29,192 nt of DNA from JAYTQQ01 sp043746635 (lineage in GTDB: Bacteria; Bdellovibrionota; Bdellovibrionia; Bdellovibrionales; JAMPXM01). The stretch covers positions 1 through 29,192 of the forward strand of contig JAYTQQ010000289.1 of NCBI GenBank assembly GCA_043746635.1, in the 5' to 3' direction. The first letter of the stretch is position 1; each line of letters begins with the position of its first letter. Below, piece by piece: positions 1 to 6,814 of this stretch. The notes beneath the pieces were generated by a model that made no database searches, was not told the DNA's origin, and saw nothing but the letters and a program-made list of their open reading frames with translations. Made by a program: the position numbers and the translations under genes.

Positions 1-1
1 A

Positions 2-223
2 GTGAAGCCTACTCCTAAGCCAAAGACCGGAACAAAGGCCGCCGCAAAATACATGAATGAGAAAAAGAAAAAAGCTTCAAAAAAGAAGCCTAAGAAAAAG
101 ACACCAAAGGCTTTACCTCAAAAAGTGAAGAAGCCGAAGCCAGAAGCCGATGATAGTCTAGTAAAACCTACGACCGAAACCTATCGTAGGCCGCGAAAAA
201 GAGTGAACACCGACGGAAATTAA
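2..223 (+). CDS. Lysine/proline-rich C-terminal tail of a gene cut by the window start
   Basis: The frame is open from the first bases to a TAA at 221-223, so this is most likely the 3' end of a longer gene; the GTG at position 2 is only the first possible start inside the window. The 73 visible residues are extremely basic, with runs such as KKKKASKKKPKKKTPKA and an Arg-rich end (RRPRKRV). There is no folded-domain motif. Such tails occur on bacterial DEAD-box helicases, H1-like DNA-binding proteins and other nucleic-acid-binding proteins, and I cannot tell which applies. Its stop codon directly abuts the stop of the opposite-strand gene at 224, so the two genes converge with no spacer, and the shared TAATTAATT leaves no room for a terminator between them. 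Confidence 0.6.
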   Translation: MKPTPKPKTGTKAAAKYMNEKKKKASKKKPKKKTPKALPQKVKKPKPEADDSLVKPTTETYRRPRKRVNTDGN

Positions 224-1759
224 TTAATTTCCGGATGCTCGAAACTGCTCAAGTCGTGCCCGGCAAGTTGCGTTCACCTGAAAAGTATTGAACGCCGAGT
301 TGTTGCGGGTCTTACCATTTTCACACCATAAAATCTCGGTCGACAAGCCGCTCGCCGCAGCGGTTTCAAGTTTTTGTCTCACTCGTGGATCATTATCGAT
401 ACGGACTTCATTTATTTCAGGAACAAAGTTGGTCGCGATCAATTCACCATTGGCAACAAAACAAACCGTGCTTGGATCAATTGGGGTATCGGCACGAATT
501 TGAAATCGCTTTTTCATCCAAGTATCAGAAACGCCTCCACCAGCATATCTGAGATCTGCCTTCATTTGTTCTGGGCTCGCGATTGCCGGAGCTAAATCAA
601 ACAAGACGGCATCGCCTAAGTGCAAGAGCTGAAGCATGTCAGAACTGTAAGGAACTCCGCGAGCTGAGTTCATCTCTTGGTTTGATGAAAGATACGCGAA
701 CCCAATAAATTCAATCGGCAAAGCTTGTTCAATGTGCGCCGAAATCGAAAGATGTTTCAAGTTTGCAATTTTTTGGTAGAGATTGCCGGCCGTATCTTCA
801 CAGCTACGGTGTAGAACCTGATTTTTTACGGTCTCATCAGTCAAAGAAAAAATGACGAGGCCAGCTGTGTTTCTAAAAAAACCGTTTGCCTGATTCGTTT
901 GAAGTGCCGGAGAAGAAACCGCGCGATCAAGAAGCCTCATCGTGTTGAGAGAGCTACCCTCAAAAACAACGGTATTCATAGTCGCGATTCGATCCCAAAT
1001 ATCTTTCTTCAAAACTTCGAATCGAGCGTCGCGATCTGCTTCTGAAGCGTTCATGAGATCAGCACTCATGACTTGATTAGGGTTAGAAGGAGTCGCGTAT
1101 AGAGAGGTCTGAATGTCTTGAGTATTCAAAACTGCAAAGCGATAATTCATTCCTGTTGGTAAAAACTTTAAGAAAGATTCGATATGATGAAAAAGTGCAA
1201 ATCGCTCATTCTGTAAGTTTTGGGTGCTATCGACGACAAAGAGAATATCCATGTCTTGAACTGACGGAACATAACTCTGTACGAAATGACTCTTTTGACA
1301 AGATCCGCCTTCGCAAGCAAGGCTTTGGGGCGAAGTTTGAACTACGACCTGTTGTTGCTGGCGAGGAGCAGAACAGACTCCGCACGGATTCGAATTTCCG
1401 TTATTGATAGTGATGTGGGTATGCGGCGTCTCGGTCGAACCTGAATCGGTGTCGGCGTAGGAATGAGTTGACCGTGATGAGCCACTAGTGCCTGAATCTG
1501 AATCCGTGTTAGAAGGCCCCTCATCGACTGATTTGACGTTTCCGCTTGTTTTCGAGTGGGCGACTGGAGGTGCTGCGCGGGCTGCCGGAGCAACCGCTGC
1601 GGGCCGAGGAGGCACAATCGTCGGAACTGGAGCCTGCTGAGCCGTTTCACCATATTTTGCTTTCGAGCAATTCGTGATAAATGGCACTGATCCTATGAAT
1701 AAAACCAAGATGAGCTTCGAGCTCAGACTTGTTTTGCCAATAGAAAGTAGACTTTTCAT
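224..1759 (-). CDS. vWA-like lipoprotein, probably surface or periplasmic
   Basis: The product is 511 residues from the ATG at 1759. That ATG has GGAG about 7 bases upstream; the frame is open for 12 more codons upstream but without a comparable ribosome site. The N-terminus has Lys residues, a hydrophobic stretch (LILVLFIGSVPFI) and then TNC, a lipoprotein-like signal whose -1 Asn is unusual for signal peptidase II. Residues about 40-150 are low-complexity (Pro/Ala, then Ser/Thr/Asp/Gly, then Gln/Val) with several Cys. After this comes a von Willebrand A-like core: MDILFVVDSTQN resembles a MIDAS start (DxSxS) but is degenerate (D-S-T-Q-N), followed by helices and TAGLVIFSLTDE. The family suggests adhesion or binding to a partner or surface polymer. 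The ligand is unknown. It converges on the gene ending at 223. Confidence 0.75.
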   Translation of the reverse strand: MKSLLSIGKTSLSSKLILVLFIGSVPFITNCSKAKYGETAQQAPVPTIVPPRPAAVAPAARAAPPVAHSKTSGNVKSVDEGPSNTDSDSGTSGSSRSTHSYADTDSGSTETPHTHITINNGNSNPCGVCSAPRQQQQVVVQTSPQSLACEGGSCQKSHFVQSYVPSVQDMDILFVVDSTQNLQNERFALFHHIESFLKFLPTGMNYRFAVLNTQDIQTSLYATPSNPNQVMSADLMNASEADRDARFEVLKKDIWDRIATMNTVVFEGSSLNTMRLLDRAVSSPALQTNQANGFFRNTAGLVIFSLTDETVKNQVLHRSCEDTAGNLYQKIANLKHLSISAHIEQALPIEFIGFAYLSSNQEMNSARGVPYSSDMLQLLHLGDAVLFDLAPAIASPEQMKADLRYAGGGVSDTWMKKRFQIRADTPIDPSTVCFVANGELIATNFVPEINEVRIDNDPRVRQKLETAAASGLSTEILWCENGKTRNNSAFNTFQVNATCRARLEQFRASGN

Positions 1760-1795
1760 AATAAACTCCAAAAATGATTTTAGACTTACGGACAC

Positions 1796-2006
1796 TCACA
1801 ATTGCAAAGCCGATGCTCATTCAGAACCCATTTGCTTTGAACTGATGACCCAAAAAAGCCAAGGAGCCAAAAATTGTTAGACAGTGCATGGGACCTCTCA
1901 CGGCCTTCGGGGCCTGCTAAAATTTTCTACCGAAGATTTCTTAGTTGCGAATAGCCCGCTCATCACTTAGTTTGGCGCCAGAATATCCACTCCATGAGGA
2001 GCTTTT
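1796..2006. other. Intergenic region before rlmE
   Basis: This 211-base gap separates the divergent lipoprotein and rlmE genes and must carry promoters for both, although I see no convincing -35/-10 pair. It contains a short GC-rich inverted repeat, GGCC-TTCGG-GGCC (1902-1914), and a small ORF with an ideal ribosome site that is listed separately. Confidence 0.4.
1874..1954 (+). CDS. Possible 26-residue small protein or leader peptide
   Basis: A TTG at 1874 lies 7 bases after a perfect AAGGAG (1861-1866) and opens 26 codons ending in TAG at 1952-1954. The peptide begins MLDSAWDLSRPSGPAKIF and ends RRFLSCE. It overlaps the GGCC-TTCGG-GGCC hairpin at 1902-1914 and ends 52 bases before the rlmE start, so it could be a leader peptide or an independent small protein. 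I recognise no homologue. The evidence is only the ribosome site, its spacing and the open frame, so it may be chance. Confidence 0.25.
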   Translation: MLDSAWDLSRPSGPAKIFYRRFLSCE

Positions 2007-2600
2007 TTGTCCTATAAATTTCAAGATCATTACTTTAAAAAAGCGAAAGCATTGGGCTTCAAGGCGAGATCTGTTTTTAAGCTTGAAGAAATCGATTTAC
2101 GATACCGACTCTTAAAACCAGGCATGTCGATTCTGGATTTGGGTGCCGCACCTGGCTCGTGGTCGCAGTATACTTCCCAAAAAATCGGTGTAAAAGGCAA
2201 GCTTCTCGGTCTTGATTTGACCGAAGTTAATTTAAAACTCGAAAACGCTCGGTTCGTACAAGAAGATATTTTAAAATGTGATATTGATGCATTGTTAAAG
2301 CAGTTCGAAATGCCTCATAAATTAGACTCGGTACTTTCGGATATGGCTCCAAATACGACAGGTATTCGAAGCGTTGATCAAGCGAGATCATTTGAACTGT
2401 GCGAGATGGCGCTCGAAGTTGCGAGAAAACATCTTCGACCGGGAGGCAGTTTTGTTTGCAAGTTTTTTCAAAGTAATGATCTTCAAAAATTTCAGATAGA
2501 ACTTAAAAAAAGTTTTCGCAAAGTTGAAATCGTGAAACCCAAGGGTACACGCACCCGCAGTTTTGAAATTTTCTTGATCGGCTTTGAATTTAAATCCTAG
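2007..2600 (+). CDS. rlmE: RlmE/FtsJ-type 23S rRNA 2'-O-ribose methyltransferase
   Basis: The 197-residue protein matches the FtsJ fold closely. RlmE methylates the 2'-OH of U2552 in the 23S rRNA A-loop late in 50S assembly, using S-adenosylmethionine. Visible motifs are ARSVFKLEEID near residue 20, the SAM loop DLGAAPGSW at 44-52, SDMAPNTTG at 111-119 and FVCKFF at 149-154. The K-D-K-E tetrad of the family is complete: K25, D112, K152 and E187, offset by 12-13 residues from E. coli K38/D124/K164/E199. The N-terminus is slightly shorter than in E. coli (209 residues). The start is a TTG at 2007 with AGGAG (1996-2000) ahead; the ATG at 1994 is out of frame. Other FtsJ-family members could in principle share this pattern, but length and tetrad favour RlmE. 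Confidence 0.9.
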   Translation: MSYKFQDHYFKKAKALGFKARSVFKLEEIDLRYRLLKPGMSILDLGAAPGSWSQYTSQKIGVKGKLLGLDLTEVNLKLENARFVQEDILKCDIDALLKQFEMPHKLDSVLSDMAPNTTGIRSVDQARSFELCEMALEVARKHLRPGGSFVCKFFQSNDLQKFQIELKKSFRKVEIVKPKGTRTRSFEIFLIGFEFKS

Positions 2601-2688
2601 AGCCACGTATTTAATGTTTGGCGCACTATTATTTTTATGTTAACTTTTTTGAGTCAGAATTAAATGATCTAACCTGAAAGGACTTTTT

Positions 2689-2904
2689 ATGAAAAAATTG
2701 ATTTTTGCTTCTCTCGTTTTGCTTGCCGCAACTTCTTGTACAAAACACGAAGATGCTCCTGCGACTCCGTCCGCTCCTCCGGCAGTAGCGGCGCCGGCAG
2801 CTGACGCTGCGGCACCTACGGCGACTCCCATGGCTGCCGATTCAGCGGCTGCTGTTGCAAGCCCATCTCCAGAAGCGAGCCCGACTCCGACTCCAGTTAA
2901 GTAG
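2689..2904 (+). CDS. Small Ala/Pro-rich lipoprotein
   Basis: The product is 71 residues. The first 17 form a clear lipoprotein signal (MKKLIFASLVLLAATSC), with the lipidated Cys at 17. The rest is Ala/Pro/Ser/Thr-rich low complexity with the repeats SPSPEASPTPTP near the end and no folded domain. It is probably anchored to a membrane with an extended, spacer-like chain. The start at 2689 is supported by AAGGA at 2678-2682. A terminator-like hairpin follows, so the gene is probably monocistronic. Its function is unknown. Confidence 0.75.
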   Translation: MKKLIFASLVLLAATSCTKHEDAPATPSAPPAVAAPAADAAAPTATPMAADSAAAVASPSPEASPTPTPVK

Positions 2905-2912
2905 TTTTGTTT

Positions 2913-2950
2913 TAAAAAGGGCTTCTTTCTCGAGGGCCTTTTTATTTATT
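2913..2950 (+). terminator. Rho-independent terminator after the small lipoprotein gene
   Basis: TAAAAAGG (2913-2920) pairs with CCTTTTTA (2937-2944) around a partly paired loop, and the downstream arm forms the start of a T-rich run reaching 2950. The A-run on the left arm reads as a T-run on the minus strand, so the hairpin could also stop transcripts of the convergent gene ending at 2955. Confidence 0.6.
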
Positions 2951-2954
2951 AGGT

Positions 2955-3449
2955 TTATTTTTCAAAATCTCGATCGAGAACCGTTTTTCTTCCTGCCGCA
3001 CGTGCACGATCAATCGCATCGTCACAAAGGACTCGAATTTGATCACTGAGAACATCCATAATTGTAGCGGATGTATTCATATCCGACCTAGCCTTAATGT
3101 AATCCTTGAGTTTAGAAACCACCACGAGCACATCCTTCGGAATCGAAATCTGATTCTTACTCTGAACCACTCCCGTTCCGAGATTTTGAGTCGCCATTTT
3201 TCTTTGGGGTGCTTGAGTCCCAGGCTCTTCCGCTAAATATGGCACGGGCCCTGCGATTTTTTCGACAGCTCCGGCGTCTCGGTGACGAGCTCCTGGAAGA
3301 TGCTTTTCAAAACAAGGTATAGAGCAAAAAATATAGCCAGTTCGCAAGGCATTACAGGTTGATACGCTACAAACATAATGCTTCGCTTTAAACTCGATCG
3401 GAATTTTACAGCTGCTACATTTTCTCCAGAAACTATCATCTGTACGCAT
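2955..3449 (-). CDS. Zinc-finger protein with C-terminal histone fold
   Basis: The product is 164 residues from the ATG at 3449, which has AAAGGG 6-8 bases upstream. The frame stays open to 3542, but those codons cover a promoter -35 box, so the longer version is rejected. Residues 11-56 hold eight possible zinc ligands, Cx2C-x12-Cx4C-x9-Cx3C-x3-Hx5H (C11, C14, C27, C32, C42, C46, H50, H56), a cross-brace-like pattern. A Pro/Gln-rich linker follows. Residues about 97-164 resemble a single histone fold: helix DVLVVVSKLKDYIKA, a long helix with SDQIRVLCDDAIDRARAAG, then RKTVLDRDF, which fits the histone signature RxTxxxxD. Histone-fold proteins bind and compact DNA, and Bdellovibrio is known to have them; I recall a surveyed class with an N-terminal zinc finger, not checked here. 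It should act in the nucleoid. Whether the finger binds DNA, protein or both is open. Confidence 0.8.
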   Translation of the reverse strand: MRTDDSFWRKCSSCKIPIEFKAKHYVCSVSTCNALRTGYIFCSIPCFEKHLPGARHRDAGAVEKIAGPVPYLAEEPGTQAPQRKMATQNLGTGVVQSKNQISIPKDVLVVVSKLKDYIKARSDMNTSATIMDVLSDQIRVLCDDAIDRARAAGRKTVLDRDFEK

Positions 3450-3464
3450 GCCTTGCCCTTTCGA

Positions 3465-3485
3465 AAAAGGTGATAGCCACCTTTT
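3465..3485 (-). terminator. Terminator-like hairpin in the leader of the histone-fold gene
   Basis: Read on the minus strand, AAAAGGTG-GCTAT-CACCTTTT is a perfect 8-bp stem with a 5-base loop, directly followed by one more T before CG. It lies between the predicted transcription start (about 3506) and the ATG at 3449, ending about 15 bases before the start codon. It looks like an intrinsic terminator or attenuator, or a structure next to the ribosome site. There is no run of T beyond the stem on the plus strand, so it is unlikely to serve the other direction. Confidence 0.5.
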
Positions 3486-3512
3486 CACAATTCGAGTGAG
3501 TCGAACACATTT

Positions 3513-3542
3513 ATTATAGAAAGTGAATCTGAGCAGTCGCAA
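3513..3542 (-). promoter_or_regulatory. Sigma70-type promoter of the histone-fold gene
   Basis: On the minus strand a perfect TATAAT (3518-3513) follows TTGCGA (3542-3537; four of six bases match TTGACA) with an 18-base spacer. Transcription would start near 3506, giving a leader of about 57 bases before the ATG at 3449. Confidence 0.6.
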
Positions 3543-3584
3543 GTGATTTGTTTAACTTCGCAAGAGTGGTACACTTGAATCACG

Positions 3585-4577
3585 ATGATAAGTCTTCACA
3601 ATCAAGATCTTGAGCGCGCCATAAGTCTTTTGCTAAGCGGTGAAGTCGTTGCTATTCCGACCGAGACCGTCTACGGCCTGGCCGCGGATATTCGAAACGA
3701 AGATGCGATTCGAAAAGTATTTAGCCTGAAAGAACGGCCTTTTTTTGATCCACTCATCGTTCACGTTGCGAGCCTAAAACAAGCGAAGGAGCTCACGACC
3801 GACTGGTCGTCACTCACCGATTTCTTAGCACGCTATTTTTGGCCAGGGCCACTTACGGTCGTCTTGCCGAAAGCTGATTCAGTGAGTTCACTGATCACAG
3901 CAGGACTCAATACGGTTGCGGTGCGATTTCCAAAACATGATATCGCCGCAGAAATTATTACGAAGGTGGGCCCGCTCGCGGCTCCGAGTGCAAATAAGTT
4001 TGGTCACACTTCACCTACTGAAGCTTTTCACGTCAAACAAGAATTTAAAGGACTCGATGTTTTTGTTGTCGACGGAGGAGCCTGCGACGTCGGCATTGAA
4101 TCGACCGTGCTTGAAGTTGCCCGTGATCAAAAATCAGTTTCGATTTTACGTCCTGGAAAAATTGGAGTGCTTGAACTAAACGAAGCTCTTCGCAAGTGGT
4201 CTCACCCGGTTGAAATAAAAAAAGAACAAAGTCACAAGTCACCAGGCCACACTCCCCATCACTATGTGCCGAGTTTGCCTTTCGCGGTTCTCATGGATAG
4301 CGAAAAGCTTCAAGATCTCATTTTGCCGGCTGGGGTCAATATTGGTAAAGGTGCGGAGCTCGTATTATCAATAGAGCCTGAGCAGGCTGCGCGTGAACTA
4401 TATTCGCACTTAAGATCTACAAGCCAAATGTACGGAGCTGAATTTATTTATTATAGGTTAAATAAATATCACTTGAGCGATTCTCGCTGGGAAGCGATTT
4501 TTGATCGCATCCGTAGAGCTTCGGAACATAAGTCGCCCGGAGCGCAACTCGCCCTCGGCTCAGCTCTAGAGAAGTAA
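3585..4577 (+). CDS. Sua5/TsaC-type L-threonylcarbamoyladenylate synthase
   Basis: The 330-residue protein makes threonylcarbamoyl-AMP from threonine, bicarbonate and ATP, the first step of t6A formation at position 37 of ANN-decoding tRNAs. The N-terminal YrdC domain (about 1-200) shows IPTETVYGLAAD, the KxR motif in SLKERPFFDPLIVHV, WPGPLTVVL, the SxN motif in APSANKFGHTSPT, GIESTVLEV and ILRPGKIG. The linker has SPGHTPHHYVP, the counterpart of SPGMxYxHYxP. The C-terminal Sua5 domain ends with ELYSHLRSTSQMYGAEFIYY and a weak NRLxxA-like helix. The two-domain length identifies the long Sua5 form rather than the short TsaC. The ATG at 3585 is the only sensible start, though its ribosome site is weak. 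It is divergent from the histone-fold gene. Confidence 0.92.
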   Translation: MISLHNQDLERAISLLLSGEVVAIPTETVYGLAADIRNEDAIRKVFSLKERPFFDPLIVHVASLKQAKELTTDWSSLTDFLARYFWPGPLTVVLPKADSVSSLITAGLNTVAVRFPKHDIAAEIITKVGPLAAPSANKFGHTSPTEAFHVKQEFKGLDVFVVDGGACDVGIESTVLEVARDQKSVSILRPGKIGVLELNEALRKWSHPVEIKKEQSHKSPGHTPHHYVPSLPFAVLMDSEKLQDLILPAGVNIGKGAELVLSIEPEQAARELYSHLRSTSQMYGAEFIYYRLNKYHLSDSRWEAIFDRIRRASEHKSPGAQLALGSALEK

Positions 4578-4596
4578 CGACGGGCGCCGACCAGCA

Positions 4597-5790
4597 CTAG
4601 TGTGACACCGTCGCTTCATTCGAAGCAAAGCTATTGTAGTTATCAAATATAGCAGTCACTTCTTCTCTTTCGAAAATCTTCAATGGGAAGCTCATGCAGA
4701 CTCTTCGTCCGACACCGAGCCTCGTCGCGAATTCAAAGTCAGCTCCCCAAAATTTAAGGAGCGATCTCATTTCGATAGAAGTCTGGCTCGCATGAGTGAT
4801 TTCTTCAGCGGCGAGTAGTCCCTTTTGTTCAAGCTTCATGAGAGCATCTTTTTCAAGACCGCGGCCATTATCCTCGACGATGAGATGCATTTGCTTAAGA
4901 GTAAACTGAACACTGATTCGAACAAAGCCCGTTTGCATGCCGAGTGATCCGGCACTTTCCTCAATGAGTTGGCTCAACATCGACTTAAGCTCGAGAGGAT
5001 CGGTCTGAATACCCCACCCAATCGGAGTCGAGCGAGGACCAACGATCATGATTTCCGTACGCGGAAAATTCTTAAAACGATTTTTCTTATCTAAGACGGT
5101 CTCACTGATGAGAGCCATGAGATCTTTACAACCAAACATTTCAACCGAAAAAAAGTCACGCACTTCCTGATTCTCCTCTTCGGTTCTTAGAAAAAATTCT
5201 TCGCTTATTTCATTTTTACTAATTTTAAAATTCATATCTGGCATGACCGAATCATTTTTTTTCGAAGAAGGATTGTGTCTTACAAATTGCCTGACGAATA
5301 CAATTCCGTTTGAGCAAATGAAGCTCGCAATCACGAAAGAAAGATTCTGGAGATGAAAGAGATGAGAAGCTTTAAGGCCGATCGGCGCGAACAACAAAAA
5401 ACTCGCAACTGGAAGATAGATTTGCAGCCAGTCTTTAATACTTCCGGTGAAGCTCGCGGCAAGAAGCAAATAGAAAAACGCATTGATACTGAGACGTCCA
5501 ACAAGTTCGTTGGATTCAAACAATGAAAAGCCAGCTCCCACCGCGATGAGAAACAAAATGTAGAGACTTAGAAAATCTTCGGAAATTTCTTTTTTTAAGA
5601 AAATGGCAGACGTCGCAAAGAACGAAATGAGGAGCTGCGCGAGTCTCGTCAAAAAGAGAATCAAAAAAAAGCTGGCTCCTGCAAAACGAAGTTCATCCAC
5701 CATCAGTAGAATATTAACCAAAACAAAAAGTATCCAGAGGTAGCGTTGGGATCCTTGTGATTGTATTTGAACGAAGTTTGATTGATTCAT
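4597..5790 (-). CDS. Polytopic membrane protein with histidine-kinase-like ATPase domain
   Basis: The product is 397 residues from the ATG at 5790; a TTG three codons upstream is also possible, and neither has a good ribosome site. The first 180 or so residues contain about six hydrophobic segments, for example YLWILFVLVNILLMV, FLSLYILFLIAVGAGF and LSFVIASFICSNGIVFV. The C-terminal third resembles HATPase_c: N-box-like helix LKSMLSQLIEESAGSL, G1 box VEDNGRGLEKD and a final G2-like RLGVGRRVCMSFPL. Between the membrane part and the ATPase part I see no H-box and no histidine at all, so this may not be a canonical phospho-transferring sensor. No response regulator is adjacent. It converges on the Sua5 gene with a 19-base gap. 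The signal it senses is unknown. Confidence 0.75.
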   Translation of the reverse strand: MNQSNFVQIQSQGSQRYLWILFVLVNILLMVDELRFAGASFFLILFLTRLAQLLISFFATSAIFLKKEISEDFLSLYILFLIAVGAGFSLFESNELVGRLSINAFFYLLLAASFTGSIKDWLQIYLPVASFLLFAPIGLKASHLFHLQNLSFVIASFICSNGIVFVRQFVRHNPSSKKNDSVMPDMNFKISKNEISEEFFLRTEEENQEVRDFFSVEMFGCKDLMALISETVLDKKNRFKNFPRTEIMIVGPRSTPIGWGIQTDPLELKSMLSQLIEESAGSLGMQTGFVRISVQFTLKQMHLIVEDNGRGLEKDALMKLEQKGLLAAEEITHASQTSIEMRSLLKFWGADFEFATRLGVGRRVCMSFPLKIFEREEVTAIFDNYNSFASNEATVSH

Positions 5791-5963
5791 TTGAATCAAA
5801 TGAGATAGCAGTTTTCATACCAGACGTTTTTGCTTTTTTGAACGCAAGGCTGATGTTTAAAACACACTACGAGACGGTCCCACAACGCATTTTCCAAAAG
5901 GCTATGTCGGACTTACAAAGGCTTAGATAAAAATGACAAGACACGAGCCAAGCTTCGGCTGGC

Positions 5964-5990
5964 CCAAAGATCTTTTCAAAAGATCTTTGG
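5964..5990. repeat. 27-base perfect dyad, also two tandem 10-base palindromes
   Basis: CCAAAGATCTTTT and AAAAGATCTTTGG are exact inverse complements around one C at 5977. The same stretch reads as two copies of the palindrome AAAGATCTTT (5966-5975 and 5979-5988) with a 13-base period. No T-run follows on either strand, so a terminator is unlikely; a protein-binding site or a structured RNA are the alternatives. Confidence 0.6.
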
Positions 5991-6045
5991 TATGGCTTAA
6001 GTTTCGTAGAGTTTAAACTCTTCTGACATAAGGAGAATGTCTCAA

Positions 6046-6085
6046 TTTCAAATATTCGACCTTATTTTTCAAATATTCATTTGAA
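6046..6085. promoter_or_regulatory. Candidate TetR-family operator upstream of the efflux operon
   Basis: The 12-mer TTTCAAATATTC occurs at 6046-6057 and 6067-6078, a 21-base period or two helical turns. The second copy runs into the dyad TTCAAAT-ATTC-ATTTGAA (6068-6085). TetR regulators normally bind such dyads upstream of their own gene, and this one is 76 bases before the TetR start. The assignment to that regulator is inference. Confidence 0.45.
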
Positions 6086-6160
6086 TTATTAAAATCCCAT
6101 GTTAGCTTTTTAAAAAGCAAACTATCGCGCCCCACCCATATTTGACGAAAGAGATGACCT

Positions 6161-6814
6161 ATGGCCGAGAAACCACAAAAGACTCACGCAAGCTCGCGAG
6201 AAGAGCTTCTCAGGATTGCCAAAAATGTATTTGCCGATATTGGTTTTGACCGAGCAACCGTCAAAGACCTTGCTGATCAAGCGAGCGTCAACATCAGCGC
6301 GATCAGCTACCATTTTGGAGGCAAAGAAGGCTTATACGAAGCCTGCTTACAAGAATTTGCACTCCTCCAAATCAGTTTTGCTGATCGCATCTTAAAAACT
6401 CCCCAAAACCGCGAAGATTTTAAACTCCGTCTCCGACTTTTTTCGGAAGAGTTTATTCAGCTTCATTTAAAAGAACCCGATCTTTGCCGCATTTTGCATC
6501 GCGATTTTGAAGCAAGAAATCCGATTGCGATGGACGTTTTTAAGACCTCGTTTTTTCCGCTTTATAAAAGTCTCGAAGCCTTTATTTCTTCTGCTAAAAA
6601 ACTTAAAATCCTGCGTGCCGATTTAGATCCTCAAATGTCGACCTTTTTTATTTTCGGCATGATCATTCACATCGTCAAAGCAGATCCACTACGAAAAGAA
6701 GTTTTAGGAACGTCGGTCACTCAACCAAAAGAATTTGATTCGACCATTGATTATTTCATTAATATCGCTCTTAACGGAATTTTGAGAGACGACACTTCAG
6801 GAGCATCGAAATGA
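6161..6814 (+). CDS. TetR-family transcriptional regulator of the adjacent efflux operon
   Basis: The 217-residue protein has the TetR N-terminal helix-turn-helix at about 12-58: REELLRIAKNVFADIGFDRA, then TVKDLADQASVNISAISYHF and GGKEGLYEA. The remaining helices form the variable ligand-binding and dimerisation part, which does not indicate the ligand. TetR proteins usually repress their own operon until a small molecule binds. The ATG at 6161 follows GAAAGAG. Its stop overlaps the start of the TolC-like gene as ATGA, so regulator and efflux genes are translationally coupled. Dyads upstream (6046-6118) are its likely operators. Confidence 0.88.
   Translation: MAEKPQKTHASSREELLRIAKNVFADIGFDRATVKDLADQASVNISAISYHFGGKEGLYEACLQEFALLQISFADRILKTPQNREDFKLRLRLFSEEFIQLHLKEPDLCRILHRDFEARNPIAMDVFKTSFFPLYKSLEAFISSAKKLKILRADLDPQMSTFFIFGMIIHIVKADPLRKEVLGTSVTQPKEFDSTIDYFINIALNGILRDDTSGASK

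Larger units (their letters stand above)
5791..6160. promoter_or_regulatory. Palindrome-rich divergent regulatory region before the tetR operon
   Basis: This gap lies between the divergent membrane-kinase gene and the TetR gene. It holds at least four strong dyads: a 27-base one (5964-5990), AGAGTTTAAACTCT (6008-6021), TTCAAAT-ATTC-ATTTGAA (6068-6085) and GCTTTTTAAAAAGC (6105-6118). I find no persuasive sigma70 box pair and no gene-length ORF. A 15-codon ORF starting at 6037 has its SD only one base away and is not called. Confidence 0.5.

Noticed and set aside
1342..1653. 103-codon ORF in another frame of the vWA lipoprotein gene
   Set aside because: It overlaps the low-complexity part of a well-supported gene and its translation is Arg/Gln/Pro-rich noise.
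2955..3542. Longer start for the histone-fold protein at the TTG at 3542
   Set aside because: The TTG overlaps the -35 box and a perfect TATAAT lies inside the extension; the ATG at 3449 has a ribosome site and begins the conserved part.
4578..4613. CGACGG...CCGTCG inverted repeat between the Sua5 and kinase genes as a terminator
   Set aside because: The loop is 24 bases long, there is no T-run, and it extends into coding sequence.
6037..6084. 15-codon ORF after AAGGAG upstream of tetR
   Set aside because: Only one base separates the SD from the ATG, too close for initiation.
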